A DNA stretch of 64,000 nt, taken from NCBI GenBank assembly GCA_928724745.1, contig CAKMXJ010000006.1, forward strand, positions 620,001 through 684,000, in the 5' to 3' direction. Source of the DNA: Anthracocystis setariae. Lineage: Eukaryota > Basidiomycota > Ustilaginomycetes > Ustilaginales > Ustilaginaceae. The notes below the pieces were generated by a model. That model was not told the DNA's origin and did no database searches. It saw only the letters and a program-made list of their open reading frames with translations. Within the stretch, counting starts at the first letter, position 1. Each line of letters starts with the position of its first letter. Below are positions 1-11,600 of the stretch, piece by piece. The translations under genes were made by a program, and so were the position numbers.

Positions 1-105
1 CGTAACAATCAAATTGCTGCCGTGGGATACAGCTGAGTAGTATCGCGTGCCAGATGATGACTCGGGAGCCGCTCGGCCGTGCGCGAGTTGAGTTCATTTG
101 GGAGT

Positions 106-140
106 TTATCAGATGAAAAAAGTTGCAGAGCCATCTTATC
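106..140 (-). promoter_or_regulatory. Distal GATA-factor sites, pair 1
   Basis: TTATCA at 106-111 reads TGATAA on the minus strand, and TTATCC at 136-141 reads GGATAA. These fit the (G/T)GATAA site bound by Urbs1, the iron-responsive GATA repressor of U. maydis, which acts on sid1 through distal sites. They lie about 4.3 kb upstream of the sid1 ATG. Motif matches only. Confidence 0.35.
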
Positions 141-985
141 CGATTGGACGCGGCTTGCGAGAAACGAGCGCCGCCAAGTTATTGGTGCAGTTGAAAACTG
201 TTTCGCAAACTACCCAAGTCTTGGCGGCACCTGTCTGTTACAGTGTAGCTTGCCTTGTTCGCTTTGCACCCGCTTCACCCGGCAAAGCAAAGCATTCGGT
301 GCCAAAAAACGGCAATAATGACGAATGGTTGACTTGTTTTTGGCGAGGTAGCAGACTGCAGCAACTCTTGCACTAGCGCAAACTTGGCTCGCTTTATGTT
401 CGAGTATGATTACCATTCTTGATGGTGATGTCTAAACCCGATCCCGTCTCTAACAGCCTCTCATTCTCTCTCTTTTCTCGCTTGGGTAGCCCTGGTCTAT
501 TCAGTCAGACATCGCATTGGGTGTTGCTCAACCTTTGCCAAGAGCTATATGATCGTGGCGTGTTCTTGCGTGTGAATACGGATCACGCGCAGCCGAACCA
601 ACTCATTGCAATCAACACAAGCAATTGAGCCTCAAGTCCCTACCCTACCAATCATGTACAATCTCTGTCTTGAATTGCATCTCCTTACGGCGCTCTCACT
701 TTCGGCAATGACGCAACGGATCACCGACATTGGACGTGGCGCCAACAGCTTGTCCGTGCATCTCGCTGCAAGCTATCGGCACTAGTCTGATTGTTCTGTA
801 CTGAGGAGTAGTAACCCGATTGGCCAATGATCATGAACAAACCATGTGTTGAGAGGGTAAAAAGAGTGATCGGACGCAACCGAGCCGGCAGCCTGAGCTG
901 TGACCGCCATGGTGGGACGTGATTGGAAGCCAGAGAGACATGCACGTTTTGCCAAGCGCATCATCGGTTTGCAAACCAAGCTCGC

Positions 986-1036
986 TTATCACAGACGCAA
1001 CAAAGTGGGTAAAGAAGTTTTTTTCTTTTTTTATCA
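986..1036 (-). promoter_or_regulatory. Distal GATA-factor sites, pair 2
   Basis: TTATCA occurs at 986-991 and again at 1031-1036, giving two TGATAA sites on the minus strand 45 bp apart, about 3.5 kb upstream of sid1. No GATAA or TTATC was found in the 1 kb just upstream of the ATG, so any GATA control would have to be distal, as known for U. maydis sid1. Confidence 0.4.
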
Positions 1037-4000
1037 GATTAGCCATCTCTGCTGCTCGTTCCCGCTGAGTTTGATTTCGGCTTGCACATAAGCACAGCAA
1101 CGCAACGCTCGGCAGCATCCGAAGCTGTTCTGTTTGTGTTGACACATGATCGCCTTGCGTAGGCAAACAAAGCCATTCCCCCAATCCAATCACGATCGTC
1201 GGCCGCTGGGCCTGTTCACACTATTCTTGACCTTGTGCCGTTCTCTTGCGTCCATACAAAACAAGCTCACCATCGAGAAACTACTAAGTACAAAGCCCGT
1301 GCCCTTTACCTTCCTCACCATTAGCCACTTGTCACTTCGCTGACCTCTTGTCATCATCACTTTGATTGACTGCTCCGTCCCAGGTAAGTCGCACATCTCT
1401 ATGATCCACACGCGAGCCTCGTATAGGTAGGGCACAGGTCGGAAGAGGACCAATGCTTCTGAAGTTAAGCTAAGCGGAGCGGGAAAAGCGGCAGGGTAGA
1501 ACCACGCGCTGTTTCATCTACATCATCTCCGAATCTCACCAGAACCGGGTCAGCCCTATTCGCAATTCGCAATCGACAAGCTTGGGCATGGGGTTCTTCT
1601 GACAAGGCCAATCAGGCTTTTCCCACACTAAACTTGCAAGACTTTCGAGCGGATTGTTCATGGGTCCTTCCATGGCGATCAGGCCGTCACGCTGAGCCTA
1701 GTCAAACTCAACCAACTCGTCTCCCCATGCAAAGGTCTTGTCAAGCTCACATCGAAGCATCGACGGCAAAAACCGCAAACTGCTTCGCCTCGATGCTTCC
1801 AGCGGCCTATAATCATGCCAGTCATGTCGGAGCGAAGCTGAGTTATGGGTGTAGATGGAGCTATTCCTTAGAGAACACTAAACTCGGCTAGCCGCTTGGC
1901 GTATACTGTACTATGCCATCCCCTCGTCAACGGTTGCGACGGTTTCAAGGATCGAGACAAGAAACATGACTGACGATGAAAAAAATCTTTTACTCGGCTT
2001 CCGTTACTCAATCTCGCAACAAAACTCGTTGGCTATGATGGCAGGGCTCTCCGCAAACCCCTTCAAGACAATCTCCATCCGCGACGCAAGTCGGTCTCAT
2101 CCCAATCGACACAGCTCGCGAACGCAGCTCGAAACGTTTTCAATCGGAACAACCAAGTAGAGATGAGCCAACACGCCATGTCAACGCATTTGGTAAGTAG
2201 GGATATTTTGGCTCCAACTTGAACATTCCAGTAAAGTCCATGATGGAAGGGTCCTATCTCCGGTGTTCTTGATGGGTCCCGCCCAAGGGGTCCTCTGATC
2301 TTGCATAATTGGTCTCGCTTACGTCGATTGCATTTGCGCCGACGTGCTTCGAGATGCCTTCATAAGCGTTTCAAGGCGTCCGCTAGGTGGGTTTCCACTT
2401 GTACGCGGCATTAGACGCGGATGACTTCATCAGCGCAGCGCAGTGCTGTCAGGAGTCACTTTACACACGATTGATTCATCATCGAGGTTCAAGGCTCAAG
2501 AGACTCAAGTCCGGTCCAACGATTGTTTTGAATGCCTGGCACTCTGGCAAGTGGTGGTCGAGCGGGACTATGATGGCATGTTGGCTTGCAAGTGGCAACG
2601 GTGCGGTTCCATTACCGGACTTGAAACCCGCTCCGAGGCCTCAACATCATCACGGCCTGCTTCATGCATCGAAACACCCAGATCGTGCTTGCTCGGCTGC
2701 ATGGATTCTTTGGTCCTTCCCGGTCCTAGCGGGGCGAGTGCAACATCCTCCCTTGGAATCGTAGTGTCGCGTCGACCAATCAGAAACGAGCTATTTCCAA
2801 ACAGCCCCCCTCGTTCGCCATCATCCACTTTGACACGCACTTGGCCGGCCATCTCGTGACTTACTGGGGGAACTTTGCTGCACCAGTGTTCGACAGTGGC
2901 TTTGAAAGCCCGCAGACAGCACAAGGAAAGGTTCGCCGAGTGACAGGCTCGTTTGCATCTCGAGCAAGTGACGCTCTCTCTCTCTCTCTGCTCGCAATCG
3001 ATCTCGTCGTAGTGAAGCTAGACTTGTGACCAACGCTTCGAGCATCTGCCAGCACGACTTCGTCGTAGACCATCATATCGCCTCTCCTGGGAGAGGTTGG
3101 GACGCGGCAAAGCGGTACAAGGGAGCTCTATCAAGCATGCTCGATGCTTGGCAGCCAAAGGCAGTTGGCGTATTACAGAGCAAGGTCGCCTCCACATGCG
3201 TCTCGCGATGACGGAAAAGACGTGGCGAAACACCGAAAATCGGGTCCAACAGTCCACGTTTGTCAGCCGCTTGAGCTCCAACTGTCCAGGAACGTCATCG
3301 GTGGCCTGTCGTGACAGTGGTACAGCACACAAATTCGGTGGGGCAGCAATCCGCATGCCGGTCGCACTGGATGATCTTCTGGAATTCTACTTGTCGGCGT
3401 TCCTATGAAGCTGCGTCTCTGTCGTTCGGCCGTGCTGCTTCCTTGCTGCTAAGCTGCATAACACAAGCATCTCAGATGTCGACTTGCACCGCCTAACCCG
3501 CTCCGAACGTGCTGCTTAGCTCGTCTTCGCTTGTCTCTGGCTATTGGCAATAGCAACGTGTTGATTGGTTGTTGCGATCAACTCTGACCCATCCCCAGCT
3601 TTGCTCGGTCAGCAGAGTGCCAACCATCTCCTTTGATTCGGCCTCCCTGTGGCATTGGAGCGCATGTTCTTGTTCTGCCGCACTAGCGTCCTTCGGTTAT
3701 AGCTACAGCTGCTCCCCCTTTTCTTTTCATCTTTCGATCGCCGTTCTCTTGTGCTAGCTTGATGGCCATTCGCTGTTCACGAGCCCAACCTGAACATCCA
3801 AGATGTACAGCACAGGCTAGGCTAAGCTAAGCCGGTTCGATGTTGTTGTTGATGTCGATGCAATGGCGGAAGGGAAATGGTAGGCGGCTTTCGAGCTCAA
3901 TGTTGCCATTCGTCAGGGTCTGACCAACCATCCTCGCTGTTCCATCAAAAAAAAAAAAACTTGCCGATCCTCAAAACCTGGGTCTAGGCGTCGTTCGTCC

Positions 4001-4485
4001 GTCATTATTCCGAGTAGTGGTTGTGCTAAGCCGAAAACAAGCGGTCTCACCTCATCATCATGTCGAGCCACCATCCATCTCTCCTCCCTTCCATGCTCCT
4101 TTCCTTCCCCCTCTCACGTCTTACCAACATCTGACTGCGGTACATAGACTTCGTTCTTTGCTTTGTCCGTCTCCCATTCACTTGTCCAACGACCCTTTCG
4201 AGCTGTCATTGCGGTTGTTTTGCTTAGCCGAGGTAGTGGATCCAACAATAAATACGCTGGCTTGCGGTGACACACACACACACACACACACGCTCGACCG
4301 TCTCTTCGGCATCCCTGAAAGAGACTCTCGCATCCACTCTACCCATCCCAGGACCCTTTCCATCATCCATCTCTGGCCCTTGGCATCATCGTGCTCTCGG
4401 TTTTACAATTCATCAGCTCACCTTTTGCTCATCCCTTCAATCCGTTTCAACGCCTCAGGAGAGTCCGACCTCTTCTCTTCAAGCC

Positions 4486-6415
4486 ATGAACGGCGTAAGT
4501 TCCGATTTCTTGTTTTTTCCCCTTGTAGCATCATCTACTGACAAGATCACATCGATCTCCATCGCCTCATTGCTGCCTACAGGTCTCTTCTTCACACACC
4601 ACCGTCGCCAAGGACGAGATCTACGATCTTGTTGGCATTGGCTACGGTCCAGCCCACCTGGCACTCTCCATCGCCCTCAGAGAGTCGGCCGAGGCCAACG
4701 AAACCAACTTCAAGTCTCACTTTCTCGAGAAGCGCTCCCACTTTGCCTGGCATCCAGCGCTCCTGCTTCCCGGCTCGCAGCTTCAAGTCTCGCCCCTCAA
4801 AGATCTAGTCACCTTGCGTGACCCCACCTCGACCTACAGCTTCTTCAATTACCTGCATTCCCATGGTCGTCTTGCTCGCTACATCAACAAGCAGCAAAGC
4901 GTTCCCAGCCGTCGCGAATGGACGTCCTACCTCGCATGGGCTGCACGCCGCATGAGCGATGCCGTTTCGTACGGCCAAGACGTGGTTTCGATCGAGCCTC
5001 TCACCCTGGCTTCGTCCGGATCCGATGCCAAACAGGACACCGTTGCCGTTCGACCCGCTAGTGGTGAGCAGGCCGAAGCACTCTGCCTCTACCGCGTTCG
5101 CACCCGCGATCAGGCTACTAGCCAAGTGGTCACCCGCTACGCCCGCAACCTCTCGGTGGCTGTCGGTGGTGTTCCCAAGCTTCCGCCTGCTTTCGAGGCT
5201 GCTTACGCCCAGCAATTCGCCAATGCCGAGTCGATCCATCGCATCGTCCACTCTGGCACCTATGTCCCTTCTCTCGAGTCACTCGAGCCCAAGCTGCACC
5301 AGATTGCCGCAGAACGTCTTGCTGCTGCCGCTTCCAAGCACCATGATTCGTCTCGAATCCGTCTGGCTGTCATTGGTGCTGGCCAGTCGTCGACCGAAAT
5401 GTTTATGAACCTTCACTCGCGTTTCCCCACCGCCATTGTCACCATGATCTTCCGCGCGTCTGCGCTGGTGCCGTCCGATGATACAGGTTTCATCAACTCG
5501 GCCGCTTTCGATCCCGAGCGCACCGACGAATTCTGGCAAGCCAGCGAGAGGCAACGTCGCAAATGGGTGCAGGAATTCAAGCGCACCAACTACTCGGTGG
5601 TACGCACGGATCTGCTCAACGAGCTGCATGATACTATGTATGACAAGTACGAGGTTCAGCTTCCCGAGGAGCTGCAAGACGCCTCGGAGAAGGAAGCGGG
5701 GCGCATGGAGATGCGCCGCTGCACCGAGGTCGACAGTGTCCATGTAGTCGAGGAGGGGGTTGAGTTGGTGCTGCGTGACAATTTGCGCAATGGGAGGCTC
5801 GAAAAGGTGCGTTTTGATGCTGTGTTTGTGGGGACTGGGTTCGTACGATCGCCAGCTATGATGGCGTTTTTGGAACCGCTCAAGGCTTTCTATCCAGCGT
5901 TGAATAGCGAGTGGGTCGCTCGCGATACGAGCGTCGAGGAGGACGAGGTGGCTAAGCTGGTTGATATCGAGGATGACGAAGTGATCGAACGCAAGCGCGA
6001 GAATCTGCGTGGGATCACAAGGGATTATCGTTTGGTGGCCAACTCGGCGATGCGTCACGCACTACGTAGTGGCAAGTCGTCTCCCGGCGCAGCAAGCGAT
6101 GCCTCATCAACATCGTCGCAACAAACGTTGGCGAGCCAAGACAATCTCGCTACCGCCTCCGACCTCGCCGAACCGTCACTGTACGTGTTGGGCGGAAACG
6201 AGAACACGCACGGTCTGTCGGATAGCCTGCTCTCCATCGTAGCCCACCGAGCCGGCGAAGTAACCGCCTCGTTGCTAAACAATTTGCCCCGCTCCAGAAG
6301 GGCCACGGGACACAGCGGGGAAGAGGTCCAGACGTCAAAGCATATTGTCAAGAGCGAAACAGGCGGGTTGGTCGCATTTGCAAATCTCGGCTTGAATAAC
6401 CATGGCGTGCAATAG
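4486..6415 (+). CDS. sid1: L-ornithine N5-monooxygenase (siderophore synthesis)
   Basis: The enzyme hydroxylates ornithine at N5 using FAD, NADPH and O2, the first committed step of ferrichrome-type hydroxamate siderophores. Exon 1 is 4486-4494 (ATG-AAC-GGC only), the intron is 4495-4582 (gtaagt...cctacag) and exon 2 is 4583-6415, giving 613 aa. Visible motifs are the FAD-binding GIGYGPAHLALS (Gly21-Ser32), VSPLKDLVTLRDPTS typical of SidA/PvdA enzymes, the NADPH motif GAGQSS (about 268-273) and, near the C-terminus, the family motif here written HGLSDSLLS. The reading frame from 4583 has no stop and no better ATG; an unspliced start would lose the FAD motif. Sid1 acts in the cytosol and its product feeds hydroxamate acylation and an NRPS (Sid2 in U. 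maydis). The gene is convergent with the next gene. The family is firm; orthology to sid1 rather than a paralogue is inferred. Confidence 0.9.
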
Positions 6416-6769
6416 TGTGCGCCTTTGTATCATCACTACTACTGTACTACTCTAACTTACTGTATGATGGAATATTCAGGGGGAAAAAAGCGGGTACAGA
6501 AAGAGATTTAGGCCAGAAGTACACCTACCAACTCTACTCTCTCTCTCACTCCTTGGTAGACAAGGAGAGGTAGAACGCGCGCCTCCTTTTATAGCGTTGC
6601 AACTGTTCGATGATAAGTGGTTCCTTTTCGGGGGATGATCTCTTTGGAAGAGAAGCGGAATTAATCGAACAGGGGGGGGATAAAGCGTTCTACGCTAGAG
6701 AAGTAAGTGTGAGAGTTATGCGATCGTGGTGATTTGCGAGAGCTGAATGGTCGCGCCTCCATTTTGTCA
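6416..6769. other. Convergent 3' intergenic spacer
   Basis: This is the 354-bp tail-to-tail gap between sid1 and the cwc24-like gene. It is A/G-rich with a (CT)n stretch near 6537-6548 and an eight-G run near 6671. I see no gene or RNA in it. Confidence 0.6.
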
Positions 6770-7885
6770 TCATTCATCCATCTTCTCCTCTACCTCATCG
6801 TCTGCCAACGCCTTCCACCGCATCCTATCCCTCCTCTGCTCCTGCCTCACCTTGTTAACGCTTTGCATCCTGTCGATCACCTTTGTCGCGGAATTAAACA
6901 GCCCTACGGTCTGCTTACCGCACGCAAAACACTTTGGATTCGCCCTAAACCTCGTCAGCGCACAAGCTGAACAAAAGTAATGCCCACACCTCGTCACCAC
7001 TGGATCCGTAAAAGGCTTTCTACAGATCAAACATGCGAACGGCACCTCCTCGACATTGTCATCCGATTCGTGATCGGAAAGCAGCACATCCTCGCGCCGC
7101 GTCCTCGATACGGTGTTGGGTAGAACGTCAAGTTGCCAACCAGCCAGATAATCGGATCGATCGTGAAGAAACTTGCACGTATCTCCAAAGCCGCAGTAAC
7201 CGGTTTCCTTGTAGTCCTTGCAAATGTCGGGTTGGTAGTCCATAAGCCAAGTGGTGCGCACGGTGGTGGTTTGTTTGATGGGGCCGCGCGAACGCATTTT
7301 CGACGACGTGCCGTCATCACGTTCGCTCATGTAGGACGTATAGCCTTTGGCACCCCGATACAGACCGTCCGAATTGCTACCCTTGGCAGGCTGGGTGGTG
7401 GACGAGCAAGAGGCAACGTCGGTTTCAAGGTCCCAATTGCTATGCCGGGTGGCATCATCGCGGATTCTAGCAAGACTATCCTTAGCCGTGCTTGTAGGAT
7501 CGTCAGAGCGGGAGATGCTACGTGGATATGTGTCCGACTCGACAGCGTAGTCGTCGTCTGAATCGCTGGCTGTGCCGCCGAGCTTTTTGCGCGAGACTGT
7601 GCCGGTGGACTGGACGAGTGGGTTGGTGTTCTTTTTCTTTTTCTTGATCACAACGGCGGAAGAAGACGCATCGTCATCCGAGTTATCGCTGTTCGGACGG
7701 CCTGATGTTCGAGGGTGGATGCTATGCGAAGCTCTCGAAGGTCCAGCGAGATTACTACTGAAAGAGCAAGAAGCACCGGTGCTGGTGGATGTGGAGGTGT
7801 TGGAGCCACGTGCGGCTGGACCGCGCTTTCGCTTGAAGACGACGGTGGGTGCAGCTCCGGCATCAGCATCCGTGGATGTGTCCAT
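6770..7885 (-). CDS. cwc24: Cwc24-type pre-mRNA splicing factor (CCCH + RING)
   Basis: The product is 371 aa from the ATG at 7885; the frame extends further upstream only through a TTG. A CCCH zinc finger with C-x8-C-x5-C-x3-H spacing lies at about Cys222, Cys231, Cys237 and His241 (ICKDYKETGYCGFGDTCKFLH). A C3HC4 RING follows at about residues 285-322 (FACLICRKPF, then CGHYFC and CFACGK). This CCCH-then-RING order is diagnostic of Cwc24/RNF113, which joins the activated spliceosome and guards the 5' splice site before step one. The N-terminal half is low-complexity, Ser/Asp-rich and basic. It is divergent from the FGAM synthase gene across 785 bp. The family call is firm; ubiquitin-ligase activity cannot be judged from sequence. 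Confidence 0.9.
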   Translation of the reverse strand: MDTSTDADAGAAPTVVFKRKRGPAARGSNTSTSTSTGASCSFSSNLAGPSRASHSIHPRTSGRPNSDNSDDDASSSAVVIKKKKKNTNPLVQSTGTVSRKKLGGTASDSDDDYAVESDTYPRSISRSDDPTSTAKDSLARIRDDATRHSNWDLETDVASCSSTTQPAKGSNSDGLYRGAKGYTSYMSERDDGTSSKMRSRGPIKQTTTVRTTWLMDYQPDICKDYKETGYCGFGDTCKFLHDRSDYLAGWQLDVLPNTVSRTRREDVLLSDHESDDNVEEVPFACLICRKPFTDPVVTRCGHYFCSACALTRFRANPKCFACGKQTVGLFNSATKVIDRMQSVNKVRQEQRRDRMRWKALADDEVEEKMDE

Positions 7886-8670
7886 ATTTGCTAGCGTATC
7901 CCCAAGTTTTGGAACGGTGTTTGTTGATGGACTTGATGGTGGTGGTGTTGAATGGACCAAAGTAGCATCAGGGCATTAGGGTCTGATGGGGAAAAAATGT
8001 TCGGATTTCGGAGATAGGTGGGCTGAGTTGGTTAAGAATCGTTTCGTGCGAGAAACTGCACAGACCCTCGAAAAATTGGGTGCATCAAAAAAAAAAAAAA
8101 AAAAAAAAGTCATTTTGACTCATTTTTTTTTTTTTTTTTTTTTTTGTCCTTCCTTCGCAAAGCGGCGCCCGTTCTTCGTGGCGTGGTCCAACCAAAACGT
8201 CAACAAAGAGCAAAGCGGTCAGCATCGTTGCTCCTTGCCTCTTGACTTGATAGGAGGGCAGTCCACCCCTTCTGCACCTCTCGACTCCCATCGTCAAGCA
8301 GCACTGTACATTGGTGTCTTCCGCCTCTGTTCATCCTGCTTTCGACGTCGCGCTATTCAATATCATCCCTTCCAAGGCCTTGCTCCCTGCATCCTCTGTC
8401 GTTCTCGCTCCTTGAGGCGTCCTTTTCCATTGACAACGTGAGGATCATTCTAGTCCTATTCCTGCTCAATTGCGCAGCTTCTAACATCTTTCCCTGCTTG
8501 CCTTGCCTTGCTCGACTTCGCACTGCTTCCTGGTTGGTCTCAGGTGGCCATCGCTATCGTTCGTCTAACACCTGTGCGACAGCATCTCTACGTTTAGTAG
8601 CGATTTGCCCCCTATCCTACGCTCTTTCACTCTTTCACCGACCTTGCTTCCCAACACTTTTGCCAGCACC
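7886..8670. promoter_or_regulatory. Shared divergent promoter of cwc24 and FGAM synthase genes
   Basis: This 785-bp interval lies between two divergent ATGs. It holds a 22-A run (8087-8108), a short GTC...GAC hairpin core and a 23-T run (8123-8145), with a TGACTCA site at 8116-8122 between the homopolymers. The part nearest 8671 is pyrimidine-rich, as expected for a fungal 5' leader. Confidence 0.55.
8116..8122 (+). promoter_or_regulatory. TGACTCA (Gcn4/Cpc1-type) site
   Basis: The sequence is an exact TGACTCA, the bZIP Gcn4/Cpc1 consensus; the TGACTC core is also bound by Bas1 at yeast purine genes. It lies 549 bp upstream of the FGAM synthase ATG. A regulatory link is plausible for a purine gene but is inferred from the motif. 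Confidence 0.4.
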
Positions 8671-11600
8671 ATGTTGTCTTTGGTCGGTTCCTCCCTCCTC
8701 CACCCCTCTAAGCGCACTCAGCTCTTGGAGAGGGCCAATGCCAAGCTGGGTGGAAAGCTCGCTTCCATCGATGCTCTCTACGTCCACTTTGTCAATCCTG
8801 CCTCCGAACAAGCTCAGGCTGTTTTGGACGACGTTAGCAGCCCCCAGCGTAGCGTCCTCGATAGCTTGCTCGTCTACGGCGACAATGTGGAACTCGCCCA
8901 CACCCGTCCTGCCATCCAGAGCGTGCTTGCTGGTGGTGGTGCCCAGAACCCCGCTCACACCGTTCTCTTCGTCCTCCCGCGTCCTGGAAGCATCTCTCCC
9001 TGGTCCAGCAAGGCGACTGACATTGCCCGCATGTGCACGCTCAAGGACCACGTCGACCGCATCGAGCGCGGTATCGCCTTCGTTCTCCAGCCTGCCGCTT
9101 CCGCTTCCGCTTCCCTCGAGGCTGCCGACATTGCTCGCGTGCACGATCTTCTCTACGACCGCATGACCCAGTTCATCTCTGCCGTTCCCCCCACCGCCGA
9201 TGCTCTCTTCCACAAGGCCCAGCCCGGCCAGCTCAAGCATGTCGATCTCCTTGGTGCCGATGGTACCTCGGACCGTCAGGTGGCCAAGCAGCGTCTCGTT
9301 GAAGCCAACGAGCGACTCGGTCTGGCTCTTGCCAACGATGAGATCGACTACCTCGTCGACGCCTTCGTTGCTGGAAGCGCCGATGGCTCCGATGCTCTTC
9401 GTCGCAACCCCACCGATGTCGAACTCTTCATGTTTGCCCAAGTCAACTCCGAGCACTGCCGACACAAGATCTTCAACGCCGACTGGACCATCGACGGCAA
9501 AGACATGCCCAACACTCTGTTCGGCATGATCCGCAACACGCACAAGCTCCACCCCCAGCACACCATCAGCGCCTACTCGGACAATGCGGCTGTCATTCAA
9601 GGTTACGAGGCCACCCGTTTCGCCCCGTCCCCTGTGGGTGCACTCACCGTCTACCAGGGTGTCAAGGAGCCCATGCCTTTCCTCGCCAAGGTCGAGACCC
9701 ACAACCACCCCACTGCCGTGTCTCCTTTTCCCGGTGCCGCCACCGGCTCCGGTGGTGAGATCCGTGACGAGGGTGCCGTCGGCCGTGGCTCCAAGCCCAA
9801 GGCGGGTCTCGTTGGCTTTATGACCAGCAACTTGCTTCTCGACGGCGACGGTCGTCAGCCCTGGGAGGAGGATTTCGGTAAACCTGCCCACATCTCGAGC
9901 GCCTACGATATCATGATCGATGGTCCTCTGGGAAGCTCTGCCTTCAACAACGAATTCGGTCGTCCCGGTCTCAGCGGTTTCTGGCGAACCTGGTCCGAAC
10001 GCGTCCCCACCGAGGACGGCTCCGAGGTCCGCGGATACCACAAGCCTATCATGCTCGCCGGCGGTCTCGGTAACGTTCGTCCCAAGAACGCCCTTAAGTC
10101 CAGGATCACTCCTGACGCCGCCATCATCGTCCTCGGTGGCCCCGGTATGCTCATCGGTCTTGGTGGTGGTGCTGCCTCTTCCATGGCTAGCGGCAGCTCT
10201 TCGCGTGCTGACCTCGATTTTGCCTCGGTTCAGCGCGACAACCCCGAGATGCAGAGGCGATGCCAGCAGGTCATCGATGCCTGCACTGCTCTCAGCGATG
10301 CCCCCGGTGTGATTGAGGGCCAGGTCGGCCAGGGCAACCCCATCCAGTCGATTCACGATGTGGGTGCTGGTGGTCTCAGCAACGCCCTCCCCGAGCTCGT
10401 TCATGACGCTGGTCTCGGTGCCCGCTTCGAGATTCGTGACGTTCTCGTCGATGACCCGTCGATGAGTCCCATGGAGATTTGGTGCAACGAGTCGCAGGAG
10501 CGATACGTTCTTGCCGTCAGCGCTGAGGACCTTCCCCGCTTCGAGGCGATTGCCAAGCGTGAACGATGCCCTTACTCGGTGGTCGGTCGCGCGACCATCG
10601 AGCAGGAGCTCGTCGTCACTGATCGTCTGCTCGGCGGTACCCCGATTCACCTTCCCATGCCCATCCTGTTCGGCAAGCCTCCCAAGATTGCCCGTCAGGC
10701 TCAGAGCAAGCAGCCGCTCCGCATCCCCTTCGACTCGACCCTCACTTCGTATCTCCCCAACATCAAGGACGACCCCGTCAAGATGTTTGCCGAGGCGGTC
10801 GACCGCGTCCTCCACCTGCCTACGGTTGCCTCCAAGAACTTCCTCATCACGATTGGCGACCGCAGCATCACCGGGCTCGTCGTCCGCGACCAGATGGTGG
10901 GTCCGTACCAGGTTCCCGTCGCCGACGTCGCTGTGACGCGTACCTCGTTCGGTTTCGACGAGAGTGTCACCGGTGAAGCGGTCGCTTCTGGCGAGCGCAC
11001 TCCTCTTGCTCTGATCAGCGCCGCCGCCTCGGCTCGCATGGCGGTCGCCGAATCGCTCACCAACATTGTCGCTTCTAGCATCGAGAGTCTCGAGCGAATC
11101 AAGCTTTCGGCCAACTGGATGTGTGCTGCCAACCACTCGGACGAAGGCGCTCGCCTGTACGAGGCCGTTCAGGCGATCGGTCTCGACCTTTGCCCCAAGC
11201 TCGGGCTTGCCATCCCCGTCGGCAAGGACTCCATGTCGATGAAGATGGCGTGGGAGTCGCCGGAGGGTGACAAGAACGAGGTCACCGCCCCGCTGTCGCT
11301 CACAGTGACCGCGTTCGGTCCTGTCGACGATGTCAACCTCACCTGGACTCCTCAGCTGCGCACCGATGTCGAGGATACGGTGCTGCTCTTCGTCGACCTG
11401 GCTGGCGGCAAGCAGCGTCTCGGTGGTTCGTGTCTCGCCCAGGTGTTCCGCCAACTTGGCCACGAGGCTCCTGACGTTGAGGACGCTGCGGTGCTCAAGG
11501 CGTTCTTCGAGGCTTGTTACACGCTCAAGCAGCTGCGCGTCCAGAAGCGCGATGAGGGCAGTTTGGTTCTCGCGTACCACGACCGTTCGGATGGTGGATT

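Larger units (their letters stand above)
1..4485. other. Long gene-free region upstream of sid1
   Basis: No open frame here has recognisable protein character; the longest (about 140 codons near 2443-2859) has no motif. The region holds four TGATAA/GGATAA-type sites near its left end, a 12-A run near 3948 and an (AC)n tract at 4270-4291. In Ustilago maydis the siderophore genes sid1 and sid2 are divergent neighbours sharing a multi-kilobase intergenic region, so this stretch may be that shared control region, with sid2 just beyond the left edge. That last step is inference. Confidence 0.6.

Noticed and set aside
1411..1515. Possible eroded 5S rRNA copy on the plus strand
   Set aside because: GAAGTTAAGC (1461-1470) and ACCACGCG (1501-1508) match the intact 5S gene at nearly the right spacing, but the rest does not align and helix I is absent. 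Two short blocks are not enough.
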